Shown in pieces: positions 11,791-26,000 of a stretch of 64,000 bases of DNA. Source of the DNA: Gymnopilus junonius (Eukaryota; Basidiomycota; Agaricomycetes; Agaricales; Galerinaceae); contig JADNYJ010000004.1 of NCBI GenBank assembly GCA_015501075.1, positions 682,001-746,000 of the forward strand, in the 5' to 3' direction. The notes beneath the pieces are model-generated. The model saw only the letters and a program-made list of their open reading frames with translations. It searched no databases and was not told the origin of the DNA. Numbering within the stretch: the stretch's first letter is position 1; each line of letters starts with the position of its first letter. The position numbers and the translations under genes are program-made.

Positions 11791-14700
11791 GGGACTCCCG
11801 TGCAGAAACACGAGGATGAATTGACGGATCCGTTTGGTTTATATCTATCGGAGCCCAGCACGGACAAGGCAGATTTCCGCTACAGGAAGTTTAATATCCA
11901 TTATTCGGAAGCAACCCATCAGGGATGCAGAGATCTCGTAATACATTGTCGTAGCTTAGCCTACAGGAGTTAAGGCTATACAGATTCAGACGGATGCTAG
12001 AACATGAGCCAAATCCGTGGGTCACCTTCGGCTTGATCGAAGAAGATTGTCCGTGTAGCGCCTCCGGCATTGGCTTAGCCATGTCGTTTCATGGTACCTC
12101 GCAAATCAAGGCAGCTTCTCCAAGCAGTTCTTTTAGTGCCAAAGTCAAACAAAACAGCTTGAATAATGTCTGTAAATTGTCATCCAGGACTAGGGACAGA
12201 AGAAGGTTTACAGATGCGGCGTTTACCTTTTGCTGGAATCTATCTCGAGCATATGTCAGTTCCAAGATCGTCTATAGGCAGTTGGTGGGAAGAGTCGTCG
12301 ATCTTCCATTACCAGATCTCGATTTGATTAAAGGCACAGCCACCCGGTGTTGTATGCGTCCCGTATACAAATGCATACAAACAATGGCGGAGCAGGCCGC
12401 CGATTCTGCAGGACTTTTTTTTGACCTCCGCCACCAATCAGGAGTCGCCAAATTCCTTAAGAAATGACCAATCACAATTTGTCGGCGCATGGAACAGCAA
12501 AGGGATACATGAACAGCCGTTAAAATCATTAGGAGGTAGGGGTGAAGTATATCGGAGTGCGTTGGTTGTATCCAATTTCTGGCGGATATAATTTAATCCC
12601 GGTCCAAATCCTGGCTTGCAGAATCTGTCAATTTCCAGGCCCTCACAATTCACTTTTAGATAGAAAAACAATTTGAATGTACAAATTTAAAGAGGGCGAC
12701 CCCCCTATGTCCGTCATAGAAATACAGGATTCGAGATGAAAATGGACCTTTGTTAGTCACTCATTCTGCAGGTAGGGGCGGCAAAGCGTAATAAGAATGA
12801 GTTCTACTAGAGCACGATCAGGTACAAATAATTGGCAAGACGCAAGTCAAGAGGCTTAGTGAGAATTAGGATATTCTCCTTCCTGAACGAACTTTTACGT
12901 TGAAAGCGAAATCCGACGACTGCCAATTAAAAGAGGCTCCGAGGAGACTCTTACGGGGAGCAGACTCCTTCTCTTAACTTCCCCTAACTGAAAGCCGGAA
13001 ATAGAGGCTATGTCGACCAAGTTGACGCTATGTCGGCCGATTGACTTGACTGATGGTTATAGAGAAGAACGACTGGGACTGCCTAGGCACATTGATAACT
13101 GGAGCGTACATGCCACCGCCGGCGGGCTTCACGATGACAGGCTAAATAAATCGCTATCGCAAAAAGGTGTTCCTTGAGACTCACTATATCTCTCTGACCT
13201 CGTTTATCGACTAGCGAGACCCACAGTGTCACCCTTTGAATTAAATGTGAATGAGATGCAACGTTGAAGAGCATGAGTAGAGGGGAACAGACGTTGCAGA
13301 CCTCTCCATTTTGATGGCTCCCACATCTGAACAAACTCCAGTTGAAATCCGAAGAAAATCTAACGAATTAGGCGGCTGTCATGCGAGTTCAGGATCTATT
13401 ATCTTTCTGGCCAGGATTTGACCGGGGTTGCGTTGCAAACCATCTGGAGAAATCAGCATCTGAGATTTCATGTCGCGGAGTTGGTCGTAAAGCTCCTGAA
13501 AGGAAAATCTATCCTCGGATTACTTATTGAATAATTTGGCTGTGGAGAAGAAACCCCAAGTCGTAGATTTCAAGTCCGGGTGGGAAACACTGCCAGAGGA
13601 TGCAGGGAAAATCAAGCGAATAAAGGGCTTCGTAACTGGCATCACACCAGTAAGAAGTCTGTGTCTAAGCCTCCAAATATCAACCCGAATTAGAAGACGT
13701 TGTTGTTAAGTTGGTGGACTTACTGGCCGCTGATTTAGCAAGAAGAAGACCGGGATGTTGAATACTTGTGTCCATAGCTTGTTCCGTCACTAACATTTCG
13801 GTACGCCACCAATTCCGCGTTCCGTTAGTCTTCAACGACGTCATTTAACGATCGAAGCGATGCGGCGTTTTATGTTCTGTATTTTAAAGAGGCGCATTCG
13901 ACTGCACTGACACAGCATCAAGGGCGGCGGTGCGCCGCTGGCTTGTTTTGCCTCAAGGCGCTTGATTTATCCAAATTTGACCATTCATCATATTCGTGGG
14001 AATAATGTCGGATAGGGTCGTTCGTCAAACTCAATCTCTTCAATTGCAATGCAACTCCGCGTTGCTCGAGCCTCGACAAGATATGGCTACATCTAATGCC
14101 GTTCTTTACATATTTGATTTCTTCCTGAATATTTTCGCTTAACATCAGTGAGGTTCAGGTGTGGTATACCTAAGGCATTCCTGATTCTGAAGTCCTTACC
14201 TCGCGTCCGGGGGATACAGGTGCGAATAGCGGTTATTATGGGGTTTATGTGCTGAATTTCCGCCATAGTATTGCCCAAGTTCTAGTCATTCTCACAGGAC
14301 TTACCGAGGCCGAGTCACCTAAGGTCTCTAATTCGGATTGAGGGCATCACACGTTTACGTCGGGTATCAACTGAAGAGTGATAGGTTTACCACCATTGAA
14401 ATCTGCTTAATAAAGCTGCGATCTATTCCTAAACTCTGTCCAAAAAAGTATTTGCTCGGACTGCTCCTGTGCGATAACTTCGACTCCTTCGGAGTCCTTC
14501 CAGAATATGTCCATAGTCGCCAGCCGTGGAGTTCTGCTTAATTATCTAAAGCACTCCTTTCACTTAACCATACTCGTCCTGTGCATAATTATGGGACGCA
14601 ACCCATGATTACTTCCCAGAGATATCATCTCAGACTTTTTCTTGCCCGTCTTTCGTTATGTTTCCGCAATTCTTCCGGGACGTCCAAAAGCTCAAGGTTT

Positions 14701-15972
14701 TGTCCCCAAATGTGAGCTTCGAATTCGAGCGATTGTTCACCCTCAATTCATCCGCAGTAATTGGACTTAGCAGAGGCCTATACCATTCGCATTATGATAT
14801 TGGCTGCATTAATGAGATATTACATATTTTGGGGTAATTTGCCTCCACACTTCCGGAGCTTGGATGAAAGCCTTGAGGTGTCCTTGGATTGGGTAGGAGG
14901 AGAGAAAACGACAATTACCCTGGTGAGTAGTGACTGAGTTTAATCTGATCCTCAACTCTTGATTCTTAAATTCCCGGGGCGTTGAAACGGCGATGCCGAT
15001 TGCAGATTTGTATGTCAAGATTTCTATAGTTCGGCAGTCCGTCGGACTACGTGTGCGCGAGAAACAGCCCAAGGCGCGTCCTCCACACGATCCCCTAAAC
15101 ATAAGGCGTTTCCCAGATCTTAGGTTTCGCTTGATCATCGAATCCTCCTATACTTCTTTGATATCTTTATCCACAGCCATTTTAGTTGGGAACTATAGCT
15201 ATTACAAGAACAGCACAGAAAGAGTCGAAACATTTGGCGAAAGCATCATCGGTGTGTTTGACCCTCCGTTGAGCATCGCTGAGCATGGCCTCATGCTGTG
15301 CCTCTTCACACGTACGCTTGGTCTTGATAACAATTTGGGTTATGAGTTCTATTCTTGTTGAAGTTGATAAATGAAATGCATACCAGAATGCAAACTCCAA
15401 GGGACGCTCAAGAAATAAGCCCAGCCTTGGTATACTCCATCGAGTTCTATTAGCAACGGCAATTTTTGGTTGGGAACCCTTTGCGGATTGTCGGATACCT
15501 AGAATTCTTACTTTGTCATCAATTAAGGAGTCGGATTTTTAAGACCCTTAGCAGAAATTTAGCTACGTAACGATGTACCTGACTGTGAGCGCTTGTTCCT
15601 GGAAGTTGAGAGGTAAGTACGCAAAGTAACAACTAGTAACAATCACGGCGGGATATTTGCCATACTCCGGGTAGCAACGAATTAGTAACAATCGTACAAG
15701 ATTTTTAGGTAGGTATCAGCAAAGTGGTCAACAATTCCGAGTCAGTGCAAAGAATAAAATAACTAAATGCACGGTTATGAAAGAGTCCAGAGCCATGTAA
15801 TATAAAGAGTGCAAAGTTCCAGTGAAACAAAGTAGTAAGTGAGCGAACGTGTGCGGGGGTATTCAATAATAAGTATACTGCTAGAAAATACAAGTCCAGA
15901 AAGCGGTAGCGGGCATTTGTTCGATTGATTAACAGTCATGATCAAGTAGGTATCCACGTTGCTGTTGATATC
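11791..15972. other. 4.2-kb region with no supportable gene
   Basis: Open frames occur (11994-12467 plus, 12272-12529 minus, 14809-15138 minus), but none joins into an exon chain or shows a domain. The minus-strand frame near 13918-14145 contains a Leu-rich stretch reminiscent of decayed F-box/LRR proteins, too weak to call. The part nearest 11791 should be the upstream control region of the TEA gene. A 9-bp inverted repeat lies at 12759-12802. Confidence 0.45.
12759..12802. promoter_or_regulatory. inverted CATTCT pair upstream of TEA gene
   Basis: ACTCATTCT at 12759-12767 and its exact reverse complement AGAATGAGT at 12794-12802 form a perfect 9-bp inverted repeat with a 26-bp spacer, about 970 bp upstream of the TEA-gene start codon. 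CATTCY is the known recognition core of the TEA/ATTS protein AbaA, so an autoregulatory element is possible. That the repeat exists is seen directly; its function is inference. Confidence 0.3.
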
Positions 15973-18828
15973 TTATAGAGAGCGGCGGCTGGGTGGAGGT
16001 GTAATGGCTGCGGGGACTGCCGCGTTGGCTCCTCCGGTACATCCGGTAGGCACAGACACATTTAAGGCATTCCACGGATCGGGATATGAGCAACCAACGA
16101 TAGGCGTCGGGCCAGGAGCATTATCGTTCGCATTGAACCAGCCATCAACTGTTGGGTCGACAACGTTGCCGTTCGCGCCTGTAAATGTCGGCGCAGGGAG
16201 AGTGGCGATCGACCCTGTCGAAGTGTATACGGGTAATGCAGTTACAGGGGTCGTGACATTCACAAGCGAAACTGGAGGCCATGGGTATTGCGTTGTTTGA
16301 TCTGGTGATATCGTTCCTGCGCCTACACCACCAGTCATCCATGAGTCAAAGGTTCCATCGAAAACAGGTCCTGTCGAAGGACCACAGAAGCCGATCGCAG
16401 ACCGGGGGTCAGTCGGTATCCATCCGCCTTGCAACCCAAGCTGGTAAGACCAGAGAGGAGATTCCACAACACCTGAGGTGGCATTATCGACCTAAAGCAC
16501 CAAAAAAAAGTCTGAGATCGAAGAACATTTGACTATCATGCGTTAACGAACCTTCCATGTCCAGAAGAACCAATCTCTGAGTGCATCCATACTGGCAGAA
16601 GCAAAGGCCATGACCCCAGCCTTTGTGCCAACGTCCCAGTTCGAAGAGTCTTGCCACACACCACAATCACCGCCATAGGTATGGCTCCCAGGTATACCCT
16701 TTAAGAAAAGACCACAGTCGTTAAACCCATTGCTCCATTCCCCTGCATATGTCACTCCAAACGCATTACGACTGCATGGGCATTAGCTTCCCAAAGCCAT
16801 TCAGAATGGAACAATAATGCTAACCTTGCGTTGAATGTATCCATCCATCTATTGCACGCTTCGCTCGGCCAGACTCCTCCGGCGCCCGAACCTGTACCAG
16901 TATCGATAGGATCTGTAGCAGGGCTATTGTCGAATGCGAAATAAGGATGACTATCAAGAGCGACTCTGTCTGCTCCCGGTAAGAAGTCCGCCCAGCTTGC
17001 AAGACTTTGGAATCCATCATGGATGCTGATGAATGGTCCTTTGCCTTCACCGACGCCAGTTATTCCGCGCATCATGTCGTAAACTTCCACATAGCTGGTA
17101 AAAGGTGAGCCGTGTTATTTAGCACTGCAGGTATGAATCCGACACGTACAAAGCGCGAAGTGCCGTTTGACCGATTTTACTAAGCTCAGCTTCGTTTATG
17201 ATACCGAACATTGGGACGACGTTGCTGTATTCGGGCTGAGAAAGAACTCTGTGATGATCCGAATATAATTCAACGTCCGTTGTGCATTGGCCATTCCCAT
17301 CACACCAAGGAGGAAGTTGATTTCGCCTAACTTTCCAGAGTGATTGAAGCCTGAACAATATAGGAGGTCAATATAGGGAAAATACCTGCAATTACAGTTG
17401 CGAACCGTTTTGGGACCCAGGTATAGTATGAAGATCCAAATTTACACGTATACCATATTTTCTGCACCACTGAATGGCTTGGAGGATGTACCTGGTAAAA
17501 GCGTGATAAGTATCATCGCCTCGCTGGCAACGTTTTAAAATTAACGCACTTCCAACTCGTTTTGGCAAGGAATGGCTCATTTCCCCAAGTATCAATGGCC
17601 CAGAAAGGAATCGGGATCCTGACCCAGTTCAAACCAGCACCAGCTATTTGAGCAATGTCTTGTTCGGTCTGCGGCAATTAAGGAATGCTGGTTGAAGAGA
17701 TATTTCCGAACTCACAATGAAAGTTTGATAATGCGTCTCAATTTGACCGATGCCGCCATTTGCGGTGTCCGCAGCCATAAGGGTACTAAGAGTCCATTCA
17801 TCGACCGCCCCAGGGTACTTCTGGTATAGAGCGGGAGTAATGAAAGGCTCCAGAACGAACCAACCACCAAGATTGACACTAGAGGACATCAGCGTATAGT
17901 TTGCGGAGAAAATGCGGATTCATACCCATAAATGCGATCCTTTCCATAGTCCCAACTTTGATTGAGAGGCGGAGTCCAGGAATTCGGATACGCATTATCA
18001 TTGTAAGGATCGTTCGGGTCGGAATACCCTGTCGGGAAAAAAGGACAGACGATTAGTAAAAAGAAACTAAAACGTAGCTAGTTCGTCGCCGACAAAAATA
18101 GAAACTCGCACAGGGCGCAGCTCGGCAGACCATCATGCCACGACAAGCACACGATTCAACAGGAGAGCTGACATCGAAAGAGGCCTGAAGGAAGAATAGC
18201 CAGGAAGAAATAGACTCACAGATGCCACCAAACTGGTTACTATAAGTAAAAGTAGTACCATCGCTAGCCTTGATAGTTGATCCATCACTTCCTGTAATGG
18301 CTTCTGCCACAGCTGGAGAGGATTTTGAACCCGAACTCGTAGAAGTAGCCGTGGGACCGTCAGTGGGGTTGGTTGATGACGTTCCCACTAAAGTGTTACT
18401 TGTTGTCGTGGCTTAATGATTGTGAAATAAACAGGAAGGATCACGGCCAGAACCACAACTACGAGTGCGATTAGGGCCACAAGGAAAGCCAGAAGTGGTC
18501 GACGCCTGGAAGAAGGCGGCGATCCAGCCAGGGACGCAGCTCTCTCATCAGGCTCGTTCTTAGTGGCGAAAAACGTTCCGGAACTGTTTCGAGTTGGACT
18601 TGCGTCTAAAAAAGACCCTCGCGGAGATTCCTCGCCATTAACGGTCGCAAAAGGGGCCCTTGGTCGAGGAAAAGAGGTCCGTCTTGGTCCAGCAGGGGAA
18701 CATTCACAGCGAGGGCCTCCGACTCGGCCGACACACGGGGGGAGGGACGATCGGCCATGTCTGCTCGCTGACGGGGAAGGGGTGGACGTGGTGGAAGGTT
18801 GCAAAGGAAAGGTGCGCCGAGTTGGCAA
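15973..18828 (-). CDS. glucan exo-1,3-beta-glucosidase, GH5_9, membrane-anchored
   Basis: This is a cell-wall enzyme releasing glucose from beta-1,3-glucan. The N-terminus (MPTRRTFPLQPSTTSTPSPS) is a long Ser/Arg-rich cytoplasmic region. A single membrane anchor LLAFLVALIALVVVVLAVIL follows, then a Ser/Thr-rich linker and the catalytic domain, i.e. type II topology as in fungal ExgD-type enzymes. Catalytic-domain signatures include VNLGGWFVLEPFITPALYQ, GAGLNWVRIPIPFWAI, RVNLDLHTIPGSQNGS, FGIINEAE (acid/base Glu near 17190) and TYAGEWSNG (nucleophile Glu near 16745). The protein ends in a Pro/Thr/Gly-rich tail. Several short introns interrupt it. Just after the anchor (IIKP, about 18410) the frame breaks: one added C in the CC run gives IKPTTTSNTLVG and continuity into the linker. 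No GT..AG intron fits the phase there. Confidence 0.88.
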
Positions 18829-21800
18829 ATAACATAGTTATTTTAAGATCATAGCCTGCACATGACCCGGTCTTATGAGGCCTAGCTGGTGGTGTGGAGC
18901 AGCAGGCCCTGGGGCTAATAACGCCCGCAGGGTTATTACTGACATGTTTCCGCACAACGTCGTCGGGTGCATGCGTGCAAATAGTAAGATATCCTTACAA
19001 CCTTTCGAGCGGAAGGACAGAGTGTCTGGTAAAATTTAAATCACCGGCGATCATCCATGGTGATCGATATCGCAACTGTTGCACAATTTAAGCTTAAAGA
19101 ACAGGACTGGGCAGCTTGAGGCAGCTTGCAAGATACTACTAGTCAGCAGGTGCTCATGGGTTAGCTTGTCGATGAGGCGTAAATTTGTCGGAATTTAAAA
19201 AAAATTCTCAAATGTGATCCCTGAATAGTGGAGGAATATGTGAAGTGCTGCAGTCCAGATACAATGGTAAATACATGGTACTATTGCAGCAAAAGGGCGC
19301 AATAATCGCCATAATCTTTTGGATTTTCGGAAATTGGATGACGTAGAAGTTTGAATGAAGTCATCAATATCAACCTATTTTAGTAAACCTCGTGTTAACC
19401 AGCAGGAGGGACATTAGTACCTCGTCGTAGTAATGTAAGGAGCGAAATTTCGATACAGCACGAGCAATTGCGGCAGCACTGCTTACCCTTCGACCATGGC
19501 CCTTGCGAGACTTCTCAATAGCTAATTCTGTGGACGAATACCTTAGAACTTGGGAAAAAAAATGGGCCTCAACGTAGCCCAAAGCGTACAGCAGTGAAAA
19601 AAAGGCTCCCCATGAAAAAGAAATCCGCAAATAGTTTGGATTACATGCCGCCAGTCACTGCGCAACGAGGGGATCCAGATTTTTTTCCAAAGAAGAAATC
19701 CCGACCCAGAGGCACGAACATAGGTCATATTTTCAAATCCCAGTCAATCATTGAAATCGGAATGGAAATCAGTAGAGCACCCCGAAGGACCTCTAGACGA
19801 AATCCAGTCAGAAATGGCAGACAAAGATTAGAATCCAGAATCCGTAAGGAGCCCATGGAAACTCTCTGCGAGACCAATCCTAGATCCACGAAACCCAATA
19901 ATAAACATGTTTATGGACTTCAAACAAATCGAAGAGAGGTCTCGATCAGAGCGGGTCCTGGGGAGCCCACAGAATGATATGCAGCACCGCATGTAATCCA
20001 CAGTCTCGCAGTCTGAAGGCCCCGATAGAATGGTCTTGTTTTCCATTCAAGGAACCACAAGGAAAGGAAACAGTCAGGATGGATAAACGAATATTCAGGA
20101 AGCCGCAAGTATAGTGATCTTCACGTCAAAGAAGACGGTCAAACCCGAGGTCGTGCCAGAATGCACAAAAACCTGCGGAAGATAGAACTCGGAGACTTTT
20201 TCTTTTTTTTTTTTTTGAAACAAGCAGTAAACTGTCAGAGTCGACTTGACTTGTCTGTTCCTATAACTCTGGCTTGAGATCAAAATTTTCAACTGCCAAA
20301 AAAAAGGGACAGCAACACCAAGAGGTACGAAGAGGTACCTCAATTATGATAGACACGTTTAGCGATGAGCACTATGTGCCTACACCCAGAAAAATGACGG
20401 CACCGGAACCTGAACATGAATTTCCTCACGGCTCCGACATAGGTGACTTGAGTAATTGACCCGCTCATTAGAAACACCAGTCAGCATATCAAAAGTTATG
20501 CGCGGCAGAAGATGGCAAACAGGAACGGAGCCCGGATTTCCACAATAATGCGCAGCATGACAGCGGAAGTATTTCGAAATCTCGTGATGCTATGGAACGA
20601 GTGCTGAAGATGAAATTTCTCTTCGACTCAGGGACGGTGTGGTCCAAATTTTGCCAAACTGGATCAGAATAACGAGATAAATGACCGGATATACATACCT
20701 GATGTCAGCTTACTGCTTTTAGAAGCATATTCTGTGCTTCCACTCTTGGAGTACATTGACATAAACTACTCCGTTGACATAAATTAACGGATGAGTTTAT
20801 GCCGGGTGCTTGAGGAAAATGACAGAGTATATCGAAACTTCCAGTCCATGGATATGAAAATGTGCCTGGCGGTACAATGACTTGTAAAGAAGGGCCGTGA
20901 AACTTTGATTCCGCCTGGGTGGTGCAAGCTGTAAGTCCTAAACATGGCATATATGCACGAGAGTCACGAATTGAGCGGGCAAACATACTAAACTTGTCAA
21001 CTTATGATGCAAATGTCATCCTCGAAGCAAGATCTGTCATAACGGAACTCTTGACGTGGCCCTGGTCAGTCCCAAAGGCAATTATCGCAAGTACAAGGCT
21101 TCTGCCTCATTTAGTATGTTATGTAAAGTCACTTTCCTCTCTCCACCGAGTGTGGATGCTGTCGTGTCAGAAGCAACTTGAATATATGCGCGAAGACCCG
21201 TCAATAGGCGTAATGAAGACACCAAATCTATAGCATTTTCCCGGGAGGAAGAAGGAAGGCATATCCCAGAAAGGCGAGGCTCTCAGATACACAGTTTATG
21301 GATGTCGGAAAAGTCATGTCAAGCAGCCAAGACTTGATAATCCTTGTACGGAACTGGCTTCGATGTGGTATGAGACTCTTGGCGACTACAGACTGCGAGT
21401 CCATTTTTTGGGACCTAAATCGAGGACAAGGAAACTCAGGAGAAGAAAGCGGTGAGTACCTCTGGCAGGAAAAAAGCAGTGCCGCTCGCAGTTGGAAGAA
21501 AAAGGTTGAGAAATGTGGTGGGAACTTTGTGGAGCGAAATCGCCGGGTGGCGGTGCACGACACTGTCTGTCTCCATTCGGCATAACAATCATCCTAATTT
21601 GGCTTATGCTGCCATCTCAAGCGTACTAGTGAAGCATTTGCTAAGCTTTTGAATTCTGAATGCCCACATTGTCCCTAAGTTTATAGACTACTCTATTACC
21701 TACTTCATTTAAATTTTTTTCCAATGACCCCCCGATAACACCAAATATCTTTAACCCTTATCGCAGTTTATGTACCTTTTTATCTTGAACAATGGAACCT

Positions 21801-23052
21801 AGAGCTTGAAAAAGAGTACATGCAACGCTTTCAAAGACAGTATAAAACCTCTTTAACTTGATAAAGATAAAAGGCTTATTCTCAATTCTGTTTCCCTCCT
21901 TTCTGCAGCAACATCTCCAAACCCAGTAGCCGCTTCCATTCGCAACGACCAAACATTGTTCCGAAGACCAATTTCTTCGCCATGCTTACGTGTGATGCAG
22001 CTAAATTAAGACTGACATGTTGACATAGTGGTTCTTTACATTTGAGGTGCAACAATGATAATAAACTGGGCGCACTAGCACTTCCAGGACGGCTCGCATT
22101 TTATCGGGGTAAAGGATGTTCTGATCTTGCGAGCCTCGTTCCATGTCTACGAGGATAATCTCAATTATGATTGAAATCATTTATTCTTGAGCCTAAATTG
22201 AGAGGGTTCATTCTGCCAACAGTATTTCTTCCTTCCTTTCACTTCCCAGATGTCCAACTTAGTTTTACCATTCCAGTAGCTACTAGCACATCGTGGTCAA
22301 TATAATAGACGTCAAGTATTTTAGAAAGTGGAATAGAACGATTACCTCTCTGCAGAGGTACAGTTCAATGAAGCTTCAATCTTTGGTTCACACAGTTAAA
22401 TTGGAATTTGGAGAGAAGTTGATGTCAAAGATTGTGCATGAATCCACATTTCTCCTTCAAGCTCAAGAAAACTAGAGGCTCAGTTCGGTGCAAAAAAAAA
22501 GTGATTCCCTACTTGACAGATCGAAAATTGTTTCATGTAGTACGACATTTCAATCGAGAGAAAATACCTGGCTCGGTGAACTGCAAATAATGTTAGCCGC
22601 TGGGAGTCGTCGGCTTGTTCCTGGAATTTCTTCCGTGACATTGTCTCCATCCGTAAATGTCCTGTAAATTGGACAATAACTGGCTTGGGAGTGATAAAAA
22701 GGGTCATACTGACTTTCTTATTTGAATCCAGTTGAATCCCTACATTCTTATATCATGTGATTCGAGTACCATTCTAAGTGTGGCGCAAGGTCTGACTTGG
22801 TCAACGGTGTAAGGGGCTCTTAAGCCGATATAGAGTGGCCTTAAAAGCTGCCCGATGGCCCTCTTACTTGGTCCCATATGATTGATCCTGGATATATCAA
22901 ACTAGCCATACTTAGATTCAAAATGGACAACTAACAAAAACTTTTTGTCTGAAAGGCGGGCCTCATGGTGCCTTGAAGATGATTCTTTAATACGTCAATA
23001 CGCCTACCGTGGTTCCTGATATTGTGCTCAATTTTGTTCCGCCATTCATTAT
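18829..23052. other. 4.2-kb region with no supportable gene
   Basis: I find no exon chain, domain or transposon signature on either strand. The longest plus frame (19594-19977) is Arg/Lys/Pro-rich without family resemblance and is overlapped by equally long minus frames. The proximal part must contain the promoter of the glucanase gene (start 18828), and the distal part the 3' end of the CHAT gene (stop 23053). Confidence 0.45.
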
Positions 23053-26000
23053 TTAGAATCCCATGTGCACATAAGGGACCCAGGCCAGCAGGGACGCCTC
23101 TGTGTCTCCGAGGGTCTTTCGCAGTTTCTGGGTGGCGGCATGGAGAGCAGATGCTGCAGCAGTACTGTCCAAATCGGCACCATTAGCGCTGATTAAGATA
23201 TGCGAGTAAAAGGAGGAAGCGATTTCGGGCCCATAACAATCTTGGATCGACCACATCGTAGCCACAACACTCAGATATCCTGCTGCCAACATCCCCCCAG
23301 CTAAGTGAACGGCTTCCTCTGCCAACTTTTCATTTCCTGTACTCGTTTGACATGCAGAAAGGAATGCAAATTTTGCGTGGGGTAGATTCTTTTTAATAAT
23401 TTCACTGAGCTCAAGGCATTGGGTACCTGCGAGGTAAAATCTGCTTTCCAAAGAATTGTTGAGCTCCTGGACTGCATGACAGGCCAAGTGTATCCATCCG
23501 TGTCTTTCCATTTCTTGAAGGACTCGACCCTTACTGGCCACGTCTCTCTCTAAACAAAGGGCCGTAATCCCTGTTCCTTCTAATAGCTTTTCTATGGCCA
23601 GAATTTCCCTTGTTGTTCCAGGAATCGGAGGGAGATGAGGTGTGTCTGGTTGGCTAATCATAAGAAGTTTGTTTGTTTCACACTGTGTAAATCCTTTCGC
23701 CATCTTCATTTTACTTTCTAGAAGAGTGGCGATTGTCGGTGTGTAGGATGATATAGCGTAATCAGAGAGACAAGATGCAGGAACCTTTTTGTCTCGACCG
23801 TAAATGCCCGCTGCATGAATAGGAAGGAAAGCCAGTGGGCCTGTTGCACACCACCAGATTCGAGATGGATCAGGAGTTGGACGCTTTAAAATTATTAATT
23901 CGACATCACCCATGGAAATTAATTATCACTCACAGATATGGCTAGGCCATCCAATATGGGCTTTACTACATATAGCCACAGATCATGGAGGACCTCATGT
24001 AGAATACTTTCGTGTTCAGAACGTACTTGTTCAGGTCTCATTCCCCGAGAAACTGTCTCTTCTTTGACACTCGTCCCTGTATCGCGCATGCGAACACCAT
24101 GCCAAGTAAGGTATGCCTGGAGTCGAGTGCGTAATTCTTCAGCTTTTTTATAAGAAAAATTATTGAGCGCAATGTGGACTGGTACATCAACGCCTGCTAT
24201 GAGTGCTAGTGCGTCGCATCGGCTACTGTGAACATTTATAACTATGACCATGCCGTCTGGTATATCCGAAAGGATTTCTGAACACGGTCGGGGAAGAAGG
24301 AAATTACGGAACGCCGGTATGTTGCGCACTTCCTTCAATAACTTATTCCATTCCTGGATAAGTTTGAGGCGTGCAGTCACTTCTTCCTGAATAGTTATTC
24401 TCTCCGTTAGAGTAGCGGTATGCTTGATCACTCCCAGATTTGTAAGAGAGTCTGCGTCCTCAATAGACCTCGAGAGGTGACTTAGGCGATTCGCCAATTC
24501 GGGATCATATGCTCGAAGGTCATCCATCGGATTGCGGAGAGTGTTTAATTGCCTCCACACAATGCAACGCCCTTGTTCAAGCCATTCGACTGCGGTTTCA
24601 AACTCTTCTGATGAAATTGCGAAGGCTGTCGCTGCAATGGATAAATCTGAGATGTCGGAAAGTTTTTCGTGACGCATTGTAATTGACTGTTCAATTCCTG
24701 CGACCTGTGAAAGTTGCTGAATAACAACACCATGAGCATCCAGTGTTTGGGATGAATCAAGTTCCTCCGATAAAGAAGACCACATCCTTGCAGCTTCAAG
24801 GCGTATCGACGGACGAGCAGCTGTATAGAGGGCAGCAAGACGGAACTGGGAAACTGCCTCCAGGATATCTTTAGAGTCACCACTATCTTGAAATCGAATC
24901 CGAAGCATCCTTCCAAGGTCGATAAACATATCACCTTTTTTGACGTGTCCATTTGGAATCCTTTTCAGAGTATCCTGCAATAAAGATATACCTTCGGAAA
25001 TATCTTTCGAGTCCTTGCCGGCCTTATAACGAGTCCCAAGCCCCTTTGCGAGTAGGTTGTAATACATTGGAATTTGTTTATGAGAAGCTATAGCAAGCTG
25101 GATTGCTTTCCTCTGTAATTCTATAGCTTTCGAAATATCTGCTGGATCGGTAGAATGTTCGAATTTTATATGGAGGAGAATGCCAAGGTTGCTCAACCAC
25201 ATATGCCGGTTTGGATGACCCAGGGGCGTGATCTTTATGGCACGCTGTTCGACTGCTATTGCTTCAGTGAGGTCGGTAACATCTCCTTTACGATAATACC
25301 GGGAGAGGAGTGAAGTCATGAGACTATTAAGCATTACTGGTAAATTTTCGTGTCCCTGTGGGAGAGATTGGACTGCCTTTTTGTGGTATGAAATGGCTAA
25401 AGTGATATCTGCGACGTCGCCTTTGGAACCAAGCGTAGAGCGTTGTTCATATGCATTTCCAAGGCATGTAAGATGTTGAGCCATGGATTCGTCACCGTCT
25501 GGAGTAAGCTGAACCGCTCTTTGGTGGGCTGAGATTCCCTCAGATATATCTGAAGCGTTTGCTGTGACCGTCGAACGAAGGATAAACATATTTCCGAGGT
25601 TGCTGAGGAGAGCTGGAAGTCTATGGTCTCCATCAGGAATGAGTCGAATAGCTTTGTGTTGAACCAGAATGGCGTCTGAGATATCGACGATGGTACCTTT
25701 CCTGTGGTAGCGATTCTGCAGAGCGACAGCCAAATCATTTAGGCAAGACCATTTACCCGCACGATCGTCAGGCATTGAATGGACAGCAGGTTCAAGGGCT
25801 GCAATTGCTTCATTCAAATCACTAAGGACCCGAATTCAAGATGTTGGAGGAGGTAAGACATGCCCATGTTGTGAAGAAAGTCTCCGAGTCGGCGATCATC
25901 CTCGGGCACTAGTTGTGCTCCTAACTCATATGACTTGATAGCTTTCTCGATATCCTCTCCAGCTTTTGTAGCTCGGAAGCGCCGTAAGAAGTAGCCCCCA

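Noticed and set aside
11994..12467. 157-codon plus-strand open frame upstream of the TEA gene
   Set aside because: No domain, no splice partners, and overlapping minus frames of similar quality; treated as non-coding.
14480..14500. Small hairpin (GACTCC-TTC-GGAGTC)
   Set aside because: A 6-bp stem in a gene-free region with no T-tract or repeat partner; expected by chance.
18388..18420. Programmed ribosomal frameshift in the glucanase
   Set aside because: The same kind of one-base break occurs in many unrelated genes, at different short homopolymers, without slippery site or downstream structure; sequence error explains it better.
19594..19977. 127-codon Lys/Arg/Pro-rich open frame
   Set aside because: Low-complexity basic composition, no family resemblance, overlapped by long minus frames.
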